This document shows positions 7,176 through 14,884 of a stretch of 15,413 nt of DNA, piece by piece. This DNA is from Alphaproteobacteria bacterium (GTDB taxonomy: Bacteria; Pseudomonadota; Alphaproteobacteria; JAAXGF01): the NCBI GenBank assembly GCA_012267605.1, contig JAAXGF010000193.1:1-15413 (forward strand). The letters are read 5' to 3'. The translations under genes and the position numbers were made by a program. The notes under the pieces were generated by a model, which was not told the DNA's origin, ran no database searches, and worked only from the letters and a program-made list of their open reading frames with translations. Each line of letters opens with the position of its first letter. The stretch's first letter is position 1.

Positions 7176-7590
7176 TCCGACGATGAAGAGCTTCACTGTT
7201 GGACGTGCGCGGGTTTGCGATATTGTGATCGCCGACGAAACCGTGTCGCGCACGCACGCCCGTCTCACTGACCACCGAGACGGCACTTGCAAGTTCGCTG
7301 ATTGCAACAGTTCGGGCGGGTCTTATCTCTTTGATGGCGAGCGGTACGTCCGCCTTGAGAGTGCCGTAATTTCCCTGGACGATCAAATTTGTCTTGGCCA
7401 GTTCCGCACGACGCCGCGGCATCTGCTTGACGTGGTCGCAAAGAATTCGCCGAACGCTCGAGTGATCGGTTTGGATCCTTCGTCGGCTGATTATCGGTTA
7501 GAAGTCGTGGAGGCCCCGGATCGAGGTATTAAGAAGGGGGGACGGGTGACTCGAGATCCCAAGACTGGCCGCATCGTTAGCGACGACTAG
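7084..7590 (+). CDS. FHA-domain protein (cytoplasmic)
   Basis: FHA domains bind phospho-threonine peptides. From the ATG at 7084 the product has 168 residues; the FHA core spans about 37-108 with FTVGR (Arg41) and VSRTHARL (Ser55, His58), the residues that hold phospho-threonine. The usual NSSNG turn reads NSSGG, so the Asn that contacts the peptide backbone is replaced by Gly78. A C-terminal extension ends with GGRVTRDPKTGRIVSDD. The start is uncertain: the next ATG, at 7183, would cut off the first beta strand, while 7084 (or the TTG at 7081) puts about 90 bases over the preceding gene. It lies 7 bases before the channel gene and is probably co-transcribed with it. It likely reads phosphorylation by the kinase at 4332-6431. 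Confidence 0.85.
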   Translation: MVRSPLHRFASSPWRRRSAWGASQRALTSIDPTMKSFTVGRARVCDIVIADETVSRTHARLTDHRDGTCKFADCNSSGGSYLFDGERYVRLESAVISLDDQICLGQFRTTPRHLLDVVAKNSPNARVIGLDPSSADYRLEVVEAPDRGIKKGGRVTRDPKTGRIVSDD

Positions 7591-7597
7591 GCTCTTC

Positions 7598-8374
7598 ATG
7601 TCCGCTACCCCAATCGCCACGCCAATATCGGAGAATCGGGTGATGGTCGCTTTGGCCAGTCTGATTATTGGCCTGCTGTTGCTTATTGTCATGCATTTGT
7701 TGTTACCCGAATTTGCCGCTGTTTTATTGCTCGACCGAGCGGGGCTGACTTATCCGCTGTCCATTCAGAATATCATGTGGTTGGTGTTTTGCTGTGGCTT
7801 CGGCGAGCTTGTCGTGCGCCGTGCCGCGACCCTCGTCGAGGAATCCCAGCTGCGGCAGGATTTTCTGCCGGAAGACGCTACCACCATGCTGCAAAGGGAC
7901 GATCTTGGGAAAATATATGAGCGGGTTTCTCAGAGCGCGGACGCGAACAGATGTTTTCTGCCGCGTATGATTCAGCGCTGTCTTCTCCAGTTCGAAAGCA
8001 CCCTGTCGATCGAGCAATCAAGTGCCATTTTAACGACCAATCTCGACATTTATCTGCATGAAATCGATCTTCGTTACACCATGCTGCGGTACGTCATGTG
8101 GCTTATTCCCTCCCTGGGGTTCATCGGTACTGTCATCGGAATATCCACGGCCTTGGCCTACGCCGGCGAACCTGGGCGGATAGACGATCCTGGCCTATTG
8201 ACGGAAGTCACCCGCCGCTTAGCGGTGGCGTTCTACACGACTTTGCTCGCGTTGGTGATGGCGGCGATTCTGGTGTTTGGATCCGGGGTGGTGCAAACTC
8301 GCGAGGAAAAATCGTTGAATCGGGCGGGACAGTATTGCTTGGACAATCTAATCAATCGCCTCTTCGTGCGGTAG
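7598..8374 (+). CDS. MotA/TolQ/ExbB-family proton channel subunit
   Basis: The 258-residue protein has about four membrane helices (15-37, 56-72, 163-187, 205-230) and a cytoplasmic loop at 73-160. Helices 3 and 4 carry the family core: WLIPSLGFIGTVIGIS and then RRLAVAFYTTLLALVMAA, with the conserved Pro, Gly and paired Thr residues of TolQ/ExbB/MotA. Members form pentamers around a dimer of MotB/ExbD-like subunits and turn proton or sodium flow into motion. No ordinary ExbD or MotB gene is present here; the two VWA proteins with ExbD-like N-termini are the best partners. Standing among FHA, kinase and phosphatase genes suggests that channel activity is governed by phosphorylation. It is not a flagellar motA, since no flagellar genes are present, and lacks the long tail of Zorya ZorA. 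Confidence 0.9.
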   Translation: MSATPIATPISENRVMVALASLIIGLLLLIVMHLLLPEFAAVLLLDRAGLTYPLSIQNIMWLVFCCGFGELVVRRAATLVEESQLRQDFLPEDATTMLQRDDLGKIYERVSQSADANRCFLPRMIQRCLLQFESTLSIEQSSAILTTNLDIYLHEIDLRYTMLRYVMWLIPSLGFIGTVIGISTALAYAGEPGRIDDPGLLTEVTRRLAVAFYTTLLALVMAAILVFGSGVVQTREEKSLNRAGQYCLDNLINRLFVR

Positions 8375-8409
8375 GAGATCCACAGTAAACGCGATCCTGG
8401 AGTCGACCT

Positions 8410-8952
8410 ATGTCAGTCTTTAGAAAAACGGGAAAAGGGTCCGGCGAGGCCGTACCGGATGAGAATCCGACCAGAGTGTTCCGGCGTCCTGATCATGCTC
8501 GCTCCTCACAGCCCGAGCTGCCGGGGCAGGACGATAGCCGGACTCGGCTCGTGGGACCTAGCCGGAACGCCGAGGGCGCCGGTTCTGGCAAGGTCACCGA
8601 TGCCATGGACGATCCGGTGGTCGGCTGGGTGGTTGTTGTCGATGGACCCGGTCGCGGCGCCGATCGCCGATTGGGTTACGGTATCAATCGTATAGGCCGT
8701 GGCCCGGAGTGCCGCGTGATACTTGACTTTGGCGACGACAAGATTTCCCGGGTCCCCCATTGTTTGATCAGTTTTGACCCGAAGAGCGGGTGCTACTATT
8801 TGCAGCATGGCGACGGTCAGAACTTGACCTATCTTGGCGACTCCCCAGTACTCGCGCCGGTAGAGCTCAAGGGCGGTGAACGGTTTACCATCGGCCAGAC
8901 GACATTGCTTTTCGTCCCCTTCTCGGACTTGGTTTGGCAAGACGAGACATGA
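8410..8952 (+). CDS. FHA-domain protein with phosphosite-like N-terminal tail
   Basis: The 180-residue protein has a disordered, charged N-terminal half (1-65) and an FHA domain at about 70-170. Seen in the domain are INRIGRG (Arg97), KISRVPHC (Ser113, His117, with one residue more between them than in the canonical SxxH) and QNLTYL (Asn138). The tail carries NPTRVFRR (Thr21) and SRTRLVG (Thr45). The first resembles the phosphorylated ETTSVFR of GarA/OdhI, where the phosphorylated tail folds back on its own FHA domain as a switch; a similar switch here is inference. Its stop overlaps the start of the phosphatase gene (ATGA at 8949-8952), so the two are translationally coupled. It is a likely shared substrate of the cluster's kinase and phosphatase. 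Confidence 0.88.
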   Translation: MSVFRKTGKGSGEAVPDENPTRVFRRPDHARSSQPELPGQDDSRTRLVGPSRNAEGAGSGKVTDAMDDPVVGWVVVVDGPGRGADRRLGYGINRIGRGPECRVILDFGDDKISRVPHCLISFDPKSGCYYLQHGDGQNLTYLGDSPVLAPVELKGGERFTIGQTTLLFVPFSDLVWQDET

Positions 8953-9833
8953 AATTGTTATCCTCTGCCGGCGATTCCTACATTGGGTGTCGCGACGGCC
9001 AGGAGGATTCATTCGCCATTTGGGAAGGTGAAACCAAAGATGGGGAGCCAGAGCTACTCATGGTTGTCGCCGACGGCATGGGCGGACACGCGCGAGGAGA
9101 GGTCGCCAGCACGCTTGTTGTCGAGGCATTCGTTGAAAGTTTTTCCCATTCGGCTCTCACGTCTCCAGACAGATTGCGGAAAGCCCTGTTCGAGGCCAAC
9201 GCACGATTGGCGCGCGCGGTTTCCGAGGCACCGGATTTGGCGGGTATGGGCACCACCCTCGCAGCCTGTCATCTCTGCGGACAGTCGCTTCATTGGATCA
9301 GCGTCGGCGATTCGCCGCTGTGGCTATGCCAGGCCTCGGGATTTGGGCGCCTGAACGCCGATCATTCGATGCGCGCGGATCTGGGCGGTGCCGTGGCGCG
9401 GGGTGAAATGACGGCATGGTCGGCGAGTGTGCACCCGTACCGAAACATGCTTCGCGCCGCAGTCATGGGTGATGAAATCGGGGAAATCGATTGCCCGGCG
9501 ACGCCCATGATTTGCCGGCCGGACGACATGGTCGTTCTAGCCAGCGACGGCATCTTTTCGGTACCGACTGAGACTCTGCATCAAATAGTTGCCACGCTTT
9601 GGGACAAGGCGCCGGCGAAGATCGTTCAGGCGCTACTTCGATCCGTCATCGACGCTAACGCACGGAAACAGGACAATGTCACGATACTCGTTGGAAAATT
9701 CGCGAATGCTTCGGGACACGCAGTTCACGAGATTCCAAAAGGGAAGTCCCGTGCGAAAATTATGGGGGCATGGGCAATTCTCAGCATAGCCGTGCTCTTT
9801 CTCATCGCCGCCGCCTTTGTAAATCAAGTTTAG
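8949..9833 (+). CDS. membrane-anchored PP2C-type Ser/Thr phosphatase
   Basis: PP2C phosphatases remove phosphate from Ser/Thr with two metal ions. The 294-residue product has the full set of motifs: CRDGQEDSF (Asp20), VVADGMGGH (Asp42, Gly43), GMGTTL (99-104), WISVGDSPLWL (116-126), LASDGIF (Asp200, Gly201) and RKQDNVTILVG (Asp242, Asn243). A C-terminal membrane helix (about 273-292) places the enzyme on the cytoplasmic face of the inner membrane, beside the kinase and channel. I chose the ATG at 8949, whose ATGA overlaps the FHA stop; the in-frame TTG at 8934 only adds five residues. It likely reverses phosphorylation by the kinase at 4332-6431, as PppA does for PpkA in type VI secretion. 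Confidence 0.93.
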   Translation: MKLLSSAGDSYIGCRDGQEDSFAIWEGETKDGEPELLMVVADGMGGHARGEVASTLVVEAFVESFSHSALTSPDRLRKALFEANARLARAVSEAPDLAGMGTTLAACHLCGQSLHWISVGDSPLWLCQASGFGRLNADHSMRADLGGAVARGEMTAWSASVHPYRNMLRAAVMGDEIGEIDCPATPMICRPDDMVVLASDGIFSVPTETLHQIVATLWDKAPAKIVQALLRSVIDANARKQDNVTILVGKFANASGHAVHEIPKGKSRAKIMGAWAILSIAVLFLIAAAFVNQV

Positions 9834-9866
9834 GTCGCGGTCATTCCGGCGGGGCATGCTTTTGCT

Positions 9867-9883
9867 AAGGAGCGGTCGAAATT
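9867..9883 (+). promoter_or_regulatory. Shine-Dalgarno AAGGAG ahead of a possible ATT start
   Basis: AAGGAG at 9867-9872 is the best ribosome site before the next gene. It lies 8 bases before an in-frame ATT at 9881. Starting there would add seven residues, including PRSRSR, and give a normal basic n-region to the signal peptide. The TTG at 9902 has no ribosome site. Confidence 0.45.
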
Positions 9884-9901
9884 CCTAGATCTCGTTCAAG
9901 A

Positions 9902-11671
9902 TTGTCCGCTGGCCTGGTTTCTCTTGTCATCACGTTTTTTCTGGGTACCAGCCATGCAACCGCGCAATCGGGCCCATCAGCTCCATTCAATTTGGAGCTG
10001 GTTCGCCATACGTTGGTGAAATATTTGCTCTCGTTCGAAGGGGGGAGTGTCTACATCGGCACTGGTGTAGCGATCGATAAGGAACTGGTCCTAATCAACG
10101 GCGGTGTCTTTCTCAGGGAGGTGCAAAGAATCGAAATTGTTCCCGATGATTGGACACCGGACCGGCCGATGCGGCAGGCGGAACTAGTCGATTTGCGCAA
10201 TCCTGATATTGCCGTCATCCGCGTAAAGGGTTTGGCCGCGCATAACAAGAGCGCGGTTCAAATTAACCGCGCGCCTTTGGCGCCGGGCGACTATGTACGG
10301 AGTGTGGCGTTCCAAGATAACCCAAAGGCAAAATTGTTGACTACCCGACCGTCGGCTGGACTCGGGCGGGTGTTGTCTGTCGAGTCCGGTGGGCCGGACA
10401 CTCGTCCTAGATTCATTCACGATGCCAATGCCGGGTCGGCGAAACTGGGACCATTGATCAATGAGTGTCATCAGTTGGTCGGCTTCAGTATTTTTGATCC
10501 GTCGCTTTCGTCAGCCGAAGACAAAGTAGCTGCCATACCAGGTGCGGCACTTGCGCGAATTCTCGAAGAGGAAGGAATTTCTCATAGCAGCGTCGAGCAG
10601 GCGTGTACGGCGAATCCATCGGCCGACGAAATTGCGGCGGTGCCAGCCGAGTCGGTCGCGCCACATCCAGACGTGCCGTCCCTGGACCTATCTGATCCTG
10701 AAAAGCAAAGTGGACCAACCTTGCCCGACGTTGTCGAGCAAATACCAGAAGCGCCAGCCCTGCAGCCCCCAATGCGGATCAACCCCACAAGCGATTTGGT
10801 CCGCGAGGCGCAAATTCATTTGCGCAGCTTGGGTTTGTACGGTGGTCCGCTTGACGGGCAATTCGGACCGGAGACAAAGAGGGCAATCAGAGAGTTTCAG
10901 TCGGAACAAGGCTTGGTTGAAACAGGGATACTGGACCCTGCGCTATTGAGTGTGCTAGCGGTTGCTGCCAACCGACGCGGCATACCCGACGAGACGCCAG
11001 CTGAAACGGCGTCGGGACCAAATCCCTCTCCCGAGGTGCCGAATTCTGTTGATCCGGTGGTACCTTCTCCAGAGGAACAGCCAAAGGTCAAAGATACTTC
11101 TTCAGGCAACGGGTCGTCGTTGACCGACGAGGTTCCTGCTGAGGACGAAATCGGGCTTAGCATCCCTCCGGTTCCATCCGCTGAGGCCTCCGAAAAAAAT
11201 GAGACCTCGTTCTTGCCGAGCACCTTGTCGATCCCTGGGCTTGTCACGGTGCTGGTGCTCGGGTTCGCAGGTCTCGCATTCTTCGTTTTCTGGCGGGCGC
11301 GGCGAACCGAGAACACGGCTCAATCCGACACTGTTAACGACGAACCCGTTGTTTGGTCAATTGATGGCACCACCGGCGACGGCGTGAGCTTTACATTTTC
11401 GATTCGAATTGAGGAATTACTTCACGCGGAGAATGGGCTTTTTATTGGCCGAAGCAATGCCATTTGCCAGATCGTTATCGATGACGAATCGGTATCGCGC
11501 CAACACGCGCGCCTGTTATACGAGCACGGTCGTATTTTGCTCGAGGACCTCAACTCCTCAAACGGCACCGATTTGGACGGCGATCGCCTAGTGCCGTACT
11601 CGCCGGTTAGGTTGACTTCCGGGGCCGTCGTCGCACTTGGAACGGCGACGCTGCGATTTAGCGGGCGCTGA
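9902..11671 (+). CDS. trypsin-like pseudo-protease / peptidoglycan-binding / transmembrane FHA protein
   Basis: The 589-residue product (counted from TTG 9902) has a signal peptide (to about 21, ATAQ), a trypsin/DegP-like domain (about 30-225), a peptidoglycan-binding domain of the PGB_1 type (about 297-352: REAQIHLRSLGLYGGPLDGQFG), a Pro/Glu-rich linker, a membrane helix (about 443-464) followed by RARR, and a cytoplasmic FHA domain (about 496-588: FIGRS, VSRQHARLLY, NSSNGT). The protease looks dead: the LTNAHV histidine motif reads LINGGVF, the Asp motif NPDIAVI remains, and the GNSGGPL serine motif reads AGSAKLGPL. The protein would thus link the periplasm and cell wall to phospho-threonine binding inside. 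It follows the phosphatase by 68 bases and is probably the last gene of the run. The true start may be the ATT at 9881. Confidence 0.88.
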   Translation: MSAGLVSLVITFFLGTSHATAQSGPSAPFNLELVRHTLVKYLLSFEGGSVYIGTGVAIDKELVLINGGVFLREVQRIEIVPDDWTPDRPMRQAELVDLRNPDIAVIRVKGLAAHNKSAVQINRAPLAPGDYVRSVAFQDNPKAKLLTTRPSAGLGRVLSVESGGPDTRPRFIHDANAGSAKLGPLINECHQLVGFSIFDPSLSSAEDKVAAIPGAALARILEEEGISHSSVEQACTANPSADEIAAVPAESVAPHPDVPSLDLSDPEKQSGPTLPDVVEQIPEAPALQPPMRINPTSDLVREAQIHLRSLGLYGGPLDGQFGPETKRAIREFQSEQGLVETGILDPALLSVLAVAANRRGIPDETPAETASGPNPSPEVPNSVDPVVPSPEEQPKVKDTSSGNGSSLTDEVPAEDEIGLSIPPVPSAEASEKNETSFLPSTLSIPGLVTVLVLGFAGLAFFVFWRARRTENTAQSDTVNDEPVVWSIDGTTGDGVSFTFSIRIEELLHAENGLFIGRSNAICQIVIDDESVSRQHARLLYEHGRILLEDLNSSNGTDLDGDRLVPYSPVRLTSGAVVALGTATLRFSGR

Positions 11672-11769
11672 AAACCACTCCGTTGCGTTTATCCGGCGTA
11701 TGCTATTCAATGTTGGACGCCGTGTGAGTTGCGTATTCGCGGTCGCTAAAGGCAAAGGAACCGGGGATT

Positions 11770-12564
11770 ATGGCGCAGTCTGAAGGCGTGGCGAGACAGG
11801 CGTTCATCGCGCCCCAGGTGGACCTGGGCGACCCCCGGGAATGGCTCGCTGCTGGTTGGCGTGACTGTATGCGAACGTCGGGAATCAGCTTCACCTACGG
11901 CTCTGTTTTCTTCGTAATTAGCTGAGCCATCGTCGGCACCTTGGTTTTCCTCGACGTCACTTGGATGATGTTGCCGATGGCCGCTGGCTTTATGCTTGTC
12001 GGGCCGATCATGGCTGTCGGCCTATACGAGATCAGCCGCCGTCTCGCTAGGGACGAGCATGTCACACTCATCTCGGCGCTATTCGTCAGGACACGGTCGC
12101 CCGGTCAAATCGCCTTCACCGGTGTCTTGCTGATGGTTCTGGTGCTCATGTGGATGCGCGTCGCAATGATTAACTACGCATTGTTTTTTGGCCTGCGCCC
12201 GTTTCCCGGGCTGGCAGAATCGATGCGGCAGCTATTTCTCACTGGCGATGGCTTGGCAATGTTGGCGGTGGGGACTGTAGTGGGTGGTCTATTTGCCGTT
12301 CTGGCCTTCGCCATCAGTGCGTTCTCGATCCCGATGATGGTGGTCAGGGACGTTGATGCGATAACCGCCATGGTGCGCAGCGTTCAAGTCATGCGCCGTA
12401 ACCCTCGCGCCATGTTTCTCTGGGGGATGAAAATCGCCATTCTTACCGGCATTGGAATGATCACCGGATTTCTTGGCATGATAGTGGTTTTCCCGTTGTT
12501 AGGACATGCGACTTGGCACGCCTATCAGTCAGTTCTCGGCCACGCTTTTCCCAGCGAAGCGTAA
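11770..12564 (+). pseudogene. DUF2189 integral membrane protein gene with an in-frame TGA
   Basis: From the ATG at 11770 the frame encodes 51 codons with the usual DUF2189 opening (DPREWLAAGWRDCMRTSGIS and a helix FTYGSVFFVIS), then a TGA at 11923-11925, then continues in the same frame without a break: AIVGTLVFLDV, then PMAAGFMLVGPIMAVGLYEI, which is the family signature, and three further helices to the stop at 12564. The two parts join into one normal protein of about 264 residues, so a single base change explains the break; TGG (Trp) is the simplest ancestor. A restart at the TTG at 11941 would give a 207-residue protein lacking the first helix. Possible causes are recent loss of function, sequencing error or readthrough. 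The role of DUF2189 proteins is not known. AGGA at 11755-11758 is a possible ribosome site. Confidence 0.85.
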
Positions 12565-12757
12565 TTGCCTTGAGCAAAATTGTCGTAAGTGTCGATATCC
12601 TGACTTCCATCGATCAAAGTCTAAAGTAGCGTTGTCCCTGAAATAGACGTCAAGTATCTCTGACATTCTTGAAGTTTCCGTCCAACCACCCAGCTTTTCT
12701 AGCCGTTCAGGGGCGTTTCCATTATTATTGGCGTGCGAAAAAAGTCATCGGTGGATC

Positions 12758-12762
12758 GGAGG
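12758..12762 (+). promoter_or_regulatory. Shine-Dalgarno GGAGG deciding a GTG start
   Basis: GGAGG at 12758-12762 lies 7 bases before the GTG at 12770. This makes GTG the preferred start of the TPR gene over the in-frame TTG at 12728, and it gives a compact lipoprotein signal peptide. The preceding 12565-12757 shows no gene and no convincing promoter. Confidence 0.75.
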
Positions 12763-12769
12763 CCGAACA

Positions 12770-14638
12770 GTGATCGGACGCTCAACAATTTTGTTGGCGG
12801 GCTTAGTTGGTTTGATCATCGTATCCGCATGCGAAGATCACACCTCCGAAACTGAAAATTTCCAGCGTGCCAACGAACTGCTTGCGGAAGGAGATGTGCT
12901 AGGTGCCGTCGAGGAGCTCAAGGCTGGACTGAAAAAGAGCCCCGACCACGTTGAAAGCCGCCTTTTTCTCGGCAAGATCTACGTCGATATGGGGGATGGC
13001 GATTCGGCAGAAAAAGAACTCCTCCGGGCCCGAATTCTTGGATCGTCACGAAAAGCGGTCATGGAGCCCCTGGCCGAGGCTTGGTTTTTACAAGGAAAGT
13101 TCGAACAGGTTCTCGAGTACGTGCCCGTCGTTGACGAAGACGATGATGCAATGAGGGCGACAGTCTTGGTCTTGCGAGGCAAGGCAAATCTAAAACTCGA
13201 TCGTTTTGACGTCGCGAAGGATTCACTCTATCGAGCGCTCAACCTCAACCCAAATTCAATTGGCGCACTCGTCAATCTCGGCCGGCTGGCACTCGAAACA
13301 AATGACTTTGGTGATACGGAAAACTTTCTTGCAAGGGCAAGTGAGATTGCGCCGAATGATACAGACGTGTTGATGTTGAACGGAGATTTCGCGTTTTTGC
13401 GCGGGGACTTCTCTGCTTCGGAATCTGTCTTCCAACAGGTTGTTGAGACGCGCCCCTTCTTCTTCGTTCCATTGATCGGTCTCGCACGGGCACAGCTCTT
13501 GTTGGACAAAAATGAGGACGCCGCAAAAACCCTCAATTCCGTGTTAAAGACTGTTTCACAAAACCTGTATGCAAATTACCTGCGGGCGTTGGCGGTTTTT
13601 CGGACTGATGATTACGGCTCGGCAATTACGCATGTCGAGACCACTTTGCAATTCGCGCCGGATCACGTGCAAAGCATGTTGATTCGCGGCGCCGCAAGGT
13701 ACGCGCTTGGCGGATTCGAATCTGCGCGAAGGGACATGGAAAGAATTCTAGCGACAGCTCCATGGCACCAGATCGCTGGTGAATTGCTGAAATTGTCCAA
13801 GCTGAGAATCGAAGAAGCGGAGGAGTCATCGTTGGACGGCGCTGAGAACGTCGAGTCGAATCTCAGCGATACCGAGTTGTTGCGCTCGGTGAGCACCGCG
13901 GCGATCGAAATCCGCGAACTCGAAGCGGCCCGCAAATACCTTGAACGGATTGTTCTCGATGTGCGGAAGGGCGCCGAATCGCCGACGGATCAGAACAATT
14001 TGCAGCTTATGTCGCGCGATACAGATGCCGCTATTCAATACGTGGAAAGCGCCATCAAGGGTGATCCAGATTTACCGCGAGAGATCCTTCAACGGTTTAC
14101 CCGTGGGATATTGGCCCGAAAATCAGACCAGGCCATCATCAGCGCCTGGAGGATTCAAGAAAATTCTCCCCAGAATCCGGTTGGCTGGATTCTTGAGGCG
14201 TTTGTCTGGCTGTCAGAGAGCGACGCCAAAGTAGCAACGAGGCTACTCAATAAGGCACTGGAGCTACGCCCCGGAGACACTGAAGCATCTCATCTCTTGG
14301 CAGAGATCGCGGTCAGGGAGGCTAGGCTCGACGAAGCGCGTGAGTTCTATCGCGAGTCACTTAAGCACAATGTTGGCGACGCTCAAACTTTGATGCGGTT
14401 GTCTCTGCTGGAAACAAGATTAGGAAGTGCGGCGGCCGCGCGGGCCTGGCTCAGACAGGCCCTCGACGCTGATCCTGAGGCCGTGCAACCACGCATCATG
14501 TTGGCGCAAGAATTCCTCAAGGAAGGTGATACATCACAAGCCCTTGATACGATTCAGCAAGGCCTAGACTTGCTGCCAGAGTCGGAACCTCTCCTCAAGA
14601 TGCTTGCGGAAATACAGTCAGCGGATAATCAGCTATGA
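12770..14638 (+). CDS. PrsT-like TPR-repeat lipoprotein (PEP-CTERM/exosortase-associated type)
   Basis: From GTG 12770 the product has 622 residues. It opens with a lipoprotein signal peptide, STILLAGLVGLIIVSAC, lipobox VSA-C with Cys21, so it should be lipid-anchored. The rest is a chain of TPR helices. The first repeats (ANELLAEGDVLGAVEELKAG, then HVESRLFLGKIYVDMGDGDS and EKELLRARILG) follow the pattern of PrsT, a TPR lipoprotein of exosortase/exopolysaccharide loci of PEP-CTERM bacteria. PrsT proteins are usually near 900 residues, so this one is short; residues about 352-372 and 400-440 are poorly TPR-like and could mark lost repeats. No exosortase, EpsH or EPS gene is in the window. A degenerate PEP-CTERM tail lies 158 bases downstream, which supports the assignment. 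A plain TPR protein is the alternative. Confidence 0.78.
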   Translation: MIGRSTILLAGLVGLIIVSACEDHTSETENFQRANELLAEGDVLGAVEELKAGLKKSPDHVESRLFLGKIYVDMGDGDSAEKELLRARILGSSRKAVMEPLAEAWFLQGKFEQVLEYVPVVDEDDDAMRATVLVLRGKANLKLDRFDVAKDSLYRALNLNPNSIGALVNLGRLALETNDFGDTENFLARASEIAPNDTDVLMLNGDFAFLRGDFSASESVFQQVVETRPFFFVPLIGLARAQLLLDKNEDAAKTLNSVLKTVSQNLYANYLRALAVFRTDDYGSAITHVETTLQFAPDHVQSMLIRGAARYALGGFESARRDMERILATAPWHQIAGELLKLSKLRIEEAEESSLDGAENVESNLSDTELLRSVSTAAIEIRELEAARKYLERIVLDVRKGAESPTDQNNLQLMSRDTDAAIQYVESAIKGDPDLPREILQRFTRGILARKSDQAIISAWRIQENSPQNPVGWILEAFVWLSESDAKVATRLLNKALELRPGDTEASHLLAEIAVREARLDEAREFYRESLKHNVGDAQTLMRLSLLETRLGSAAAARAWLRQALDADPEAVQPRIMLAQEFLKEGDTSQALDTIQQGLDLLPESEPLLKMLAEIQSADNQL

Positions 14639-14796
14639 TAAATGGTGAATTATTTCGGACGTGTCGTTGACCAACTAAGATTCTCGCAGTCCTGGCGGCC
14701 TTAATCGACGTTCCCTCCCCGGATCCAACCAAATGAACCCCCGATTTGAGTGGCCAAAATTCGTAATGGCAAAGCTCCAATCATAGTAGGGATTCT

Positions 14797-14865
14797 ATGG
14801 CTCTTTTAGTATCCGGAGTGGCTGGCCTCGGTTTCCTGAGGCGGCGGATGCGAAAGAAGTCCTAG
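14797..14865 (+). pseudogene. relic of a PEP-CTERM sorting tail
   Basis: The frame ending in TAG at 14863 reads ALLVSGVAGLGFLRRR followed by MRKKS. That is the membrane helix and basic end of a PEP-CTERM sorting signal, recognised by exosortase. The VPEP motif that should come just before it is degenerate (SRDSM), and the frame is closed by a stop at 14764, so the body of the gene is gone. No other coding sequence is seen in 14639-14796. The strong hairpin right behind it is where a terminator would be expected. Confidence 0.65.
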
Positions 14866-14884
14866 ACTGGCTTCGAATTCGTTT

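Noticed and set aside
7598..8374. Zorya (ZorA) defence or flagellar MotA
   Set aside because: No long C-terminal coiled tail, no ZorB, ZorC, ZorD or ZorE neighbour, and no flagellar genes.
4332..9833. Type VI secretion phosphorylation pathway
   Set aside because: Kinase, phosphatase and FHA genes match the idea, but no T6SS structural gene is present and the channel/VWA genes are not part of it.
11923..11925. TGA read as selenocysteine or reassigned Trp codon
   Set aside because: Other genes end normally in TGA, no SECIS-like element was evident and DUF2189 proteins are not known selenoproteins.
13228..13935. Minus-strand open frames inside the TPR gene
   Set aside because: Low-complexity Ser/Arg-rich shadows of the TPR coding frame.
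14639..14796. Search for the body of a PEP-CTERM gene
   Set aside because: All three forward frames have stops and nothing recognisable; VPSPDP near 14710 is in another frame and too far from the helix to be the VPEP motif.
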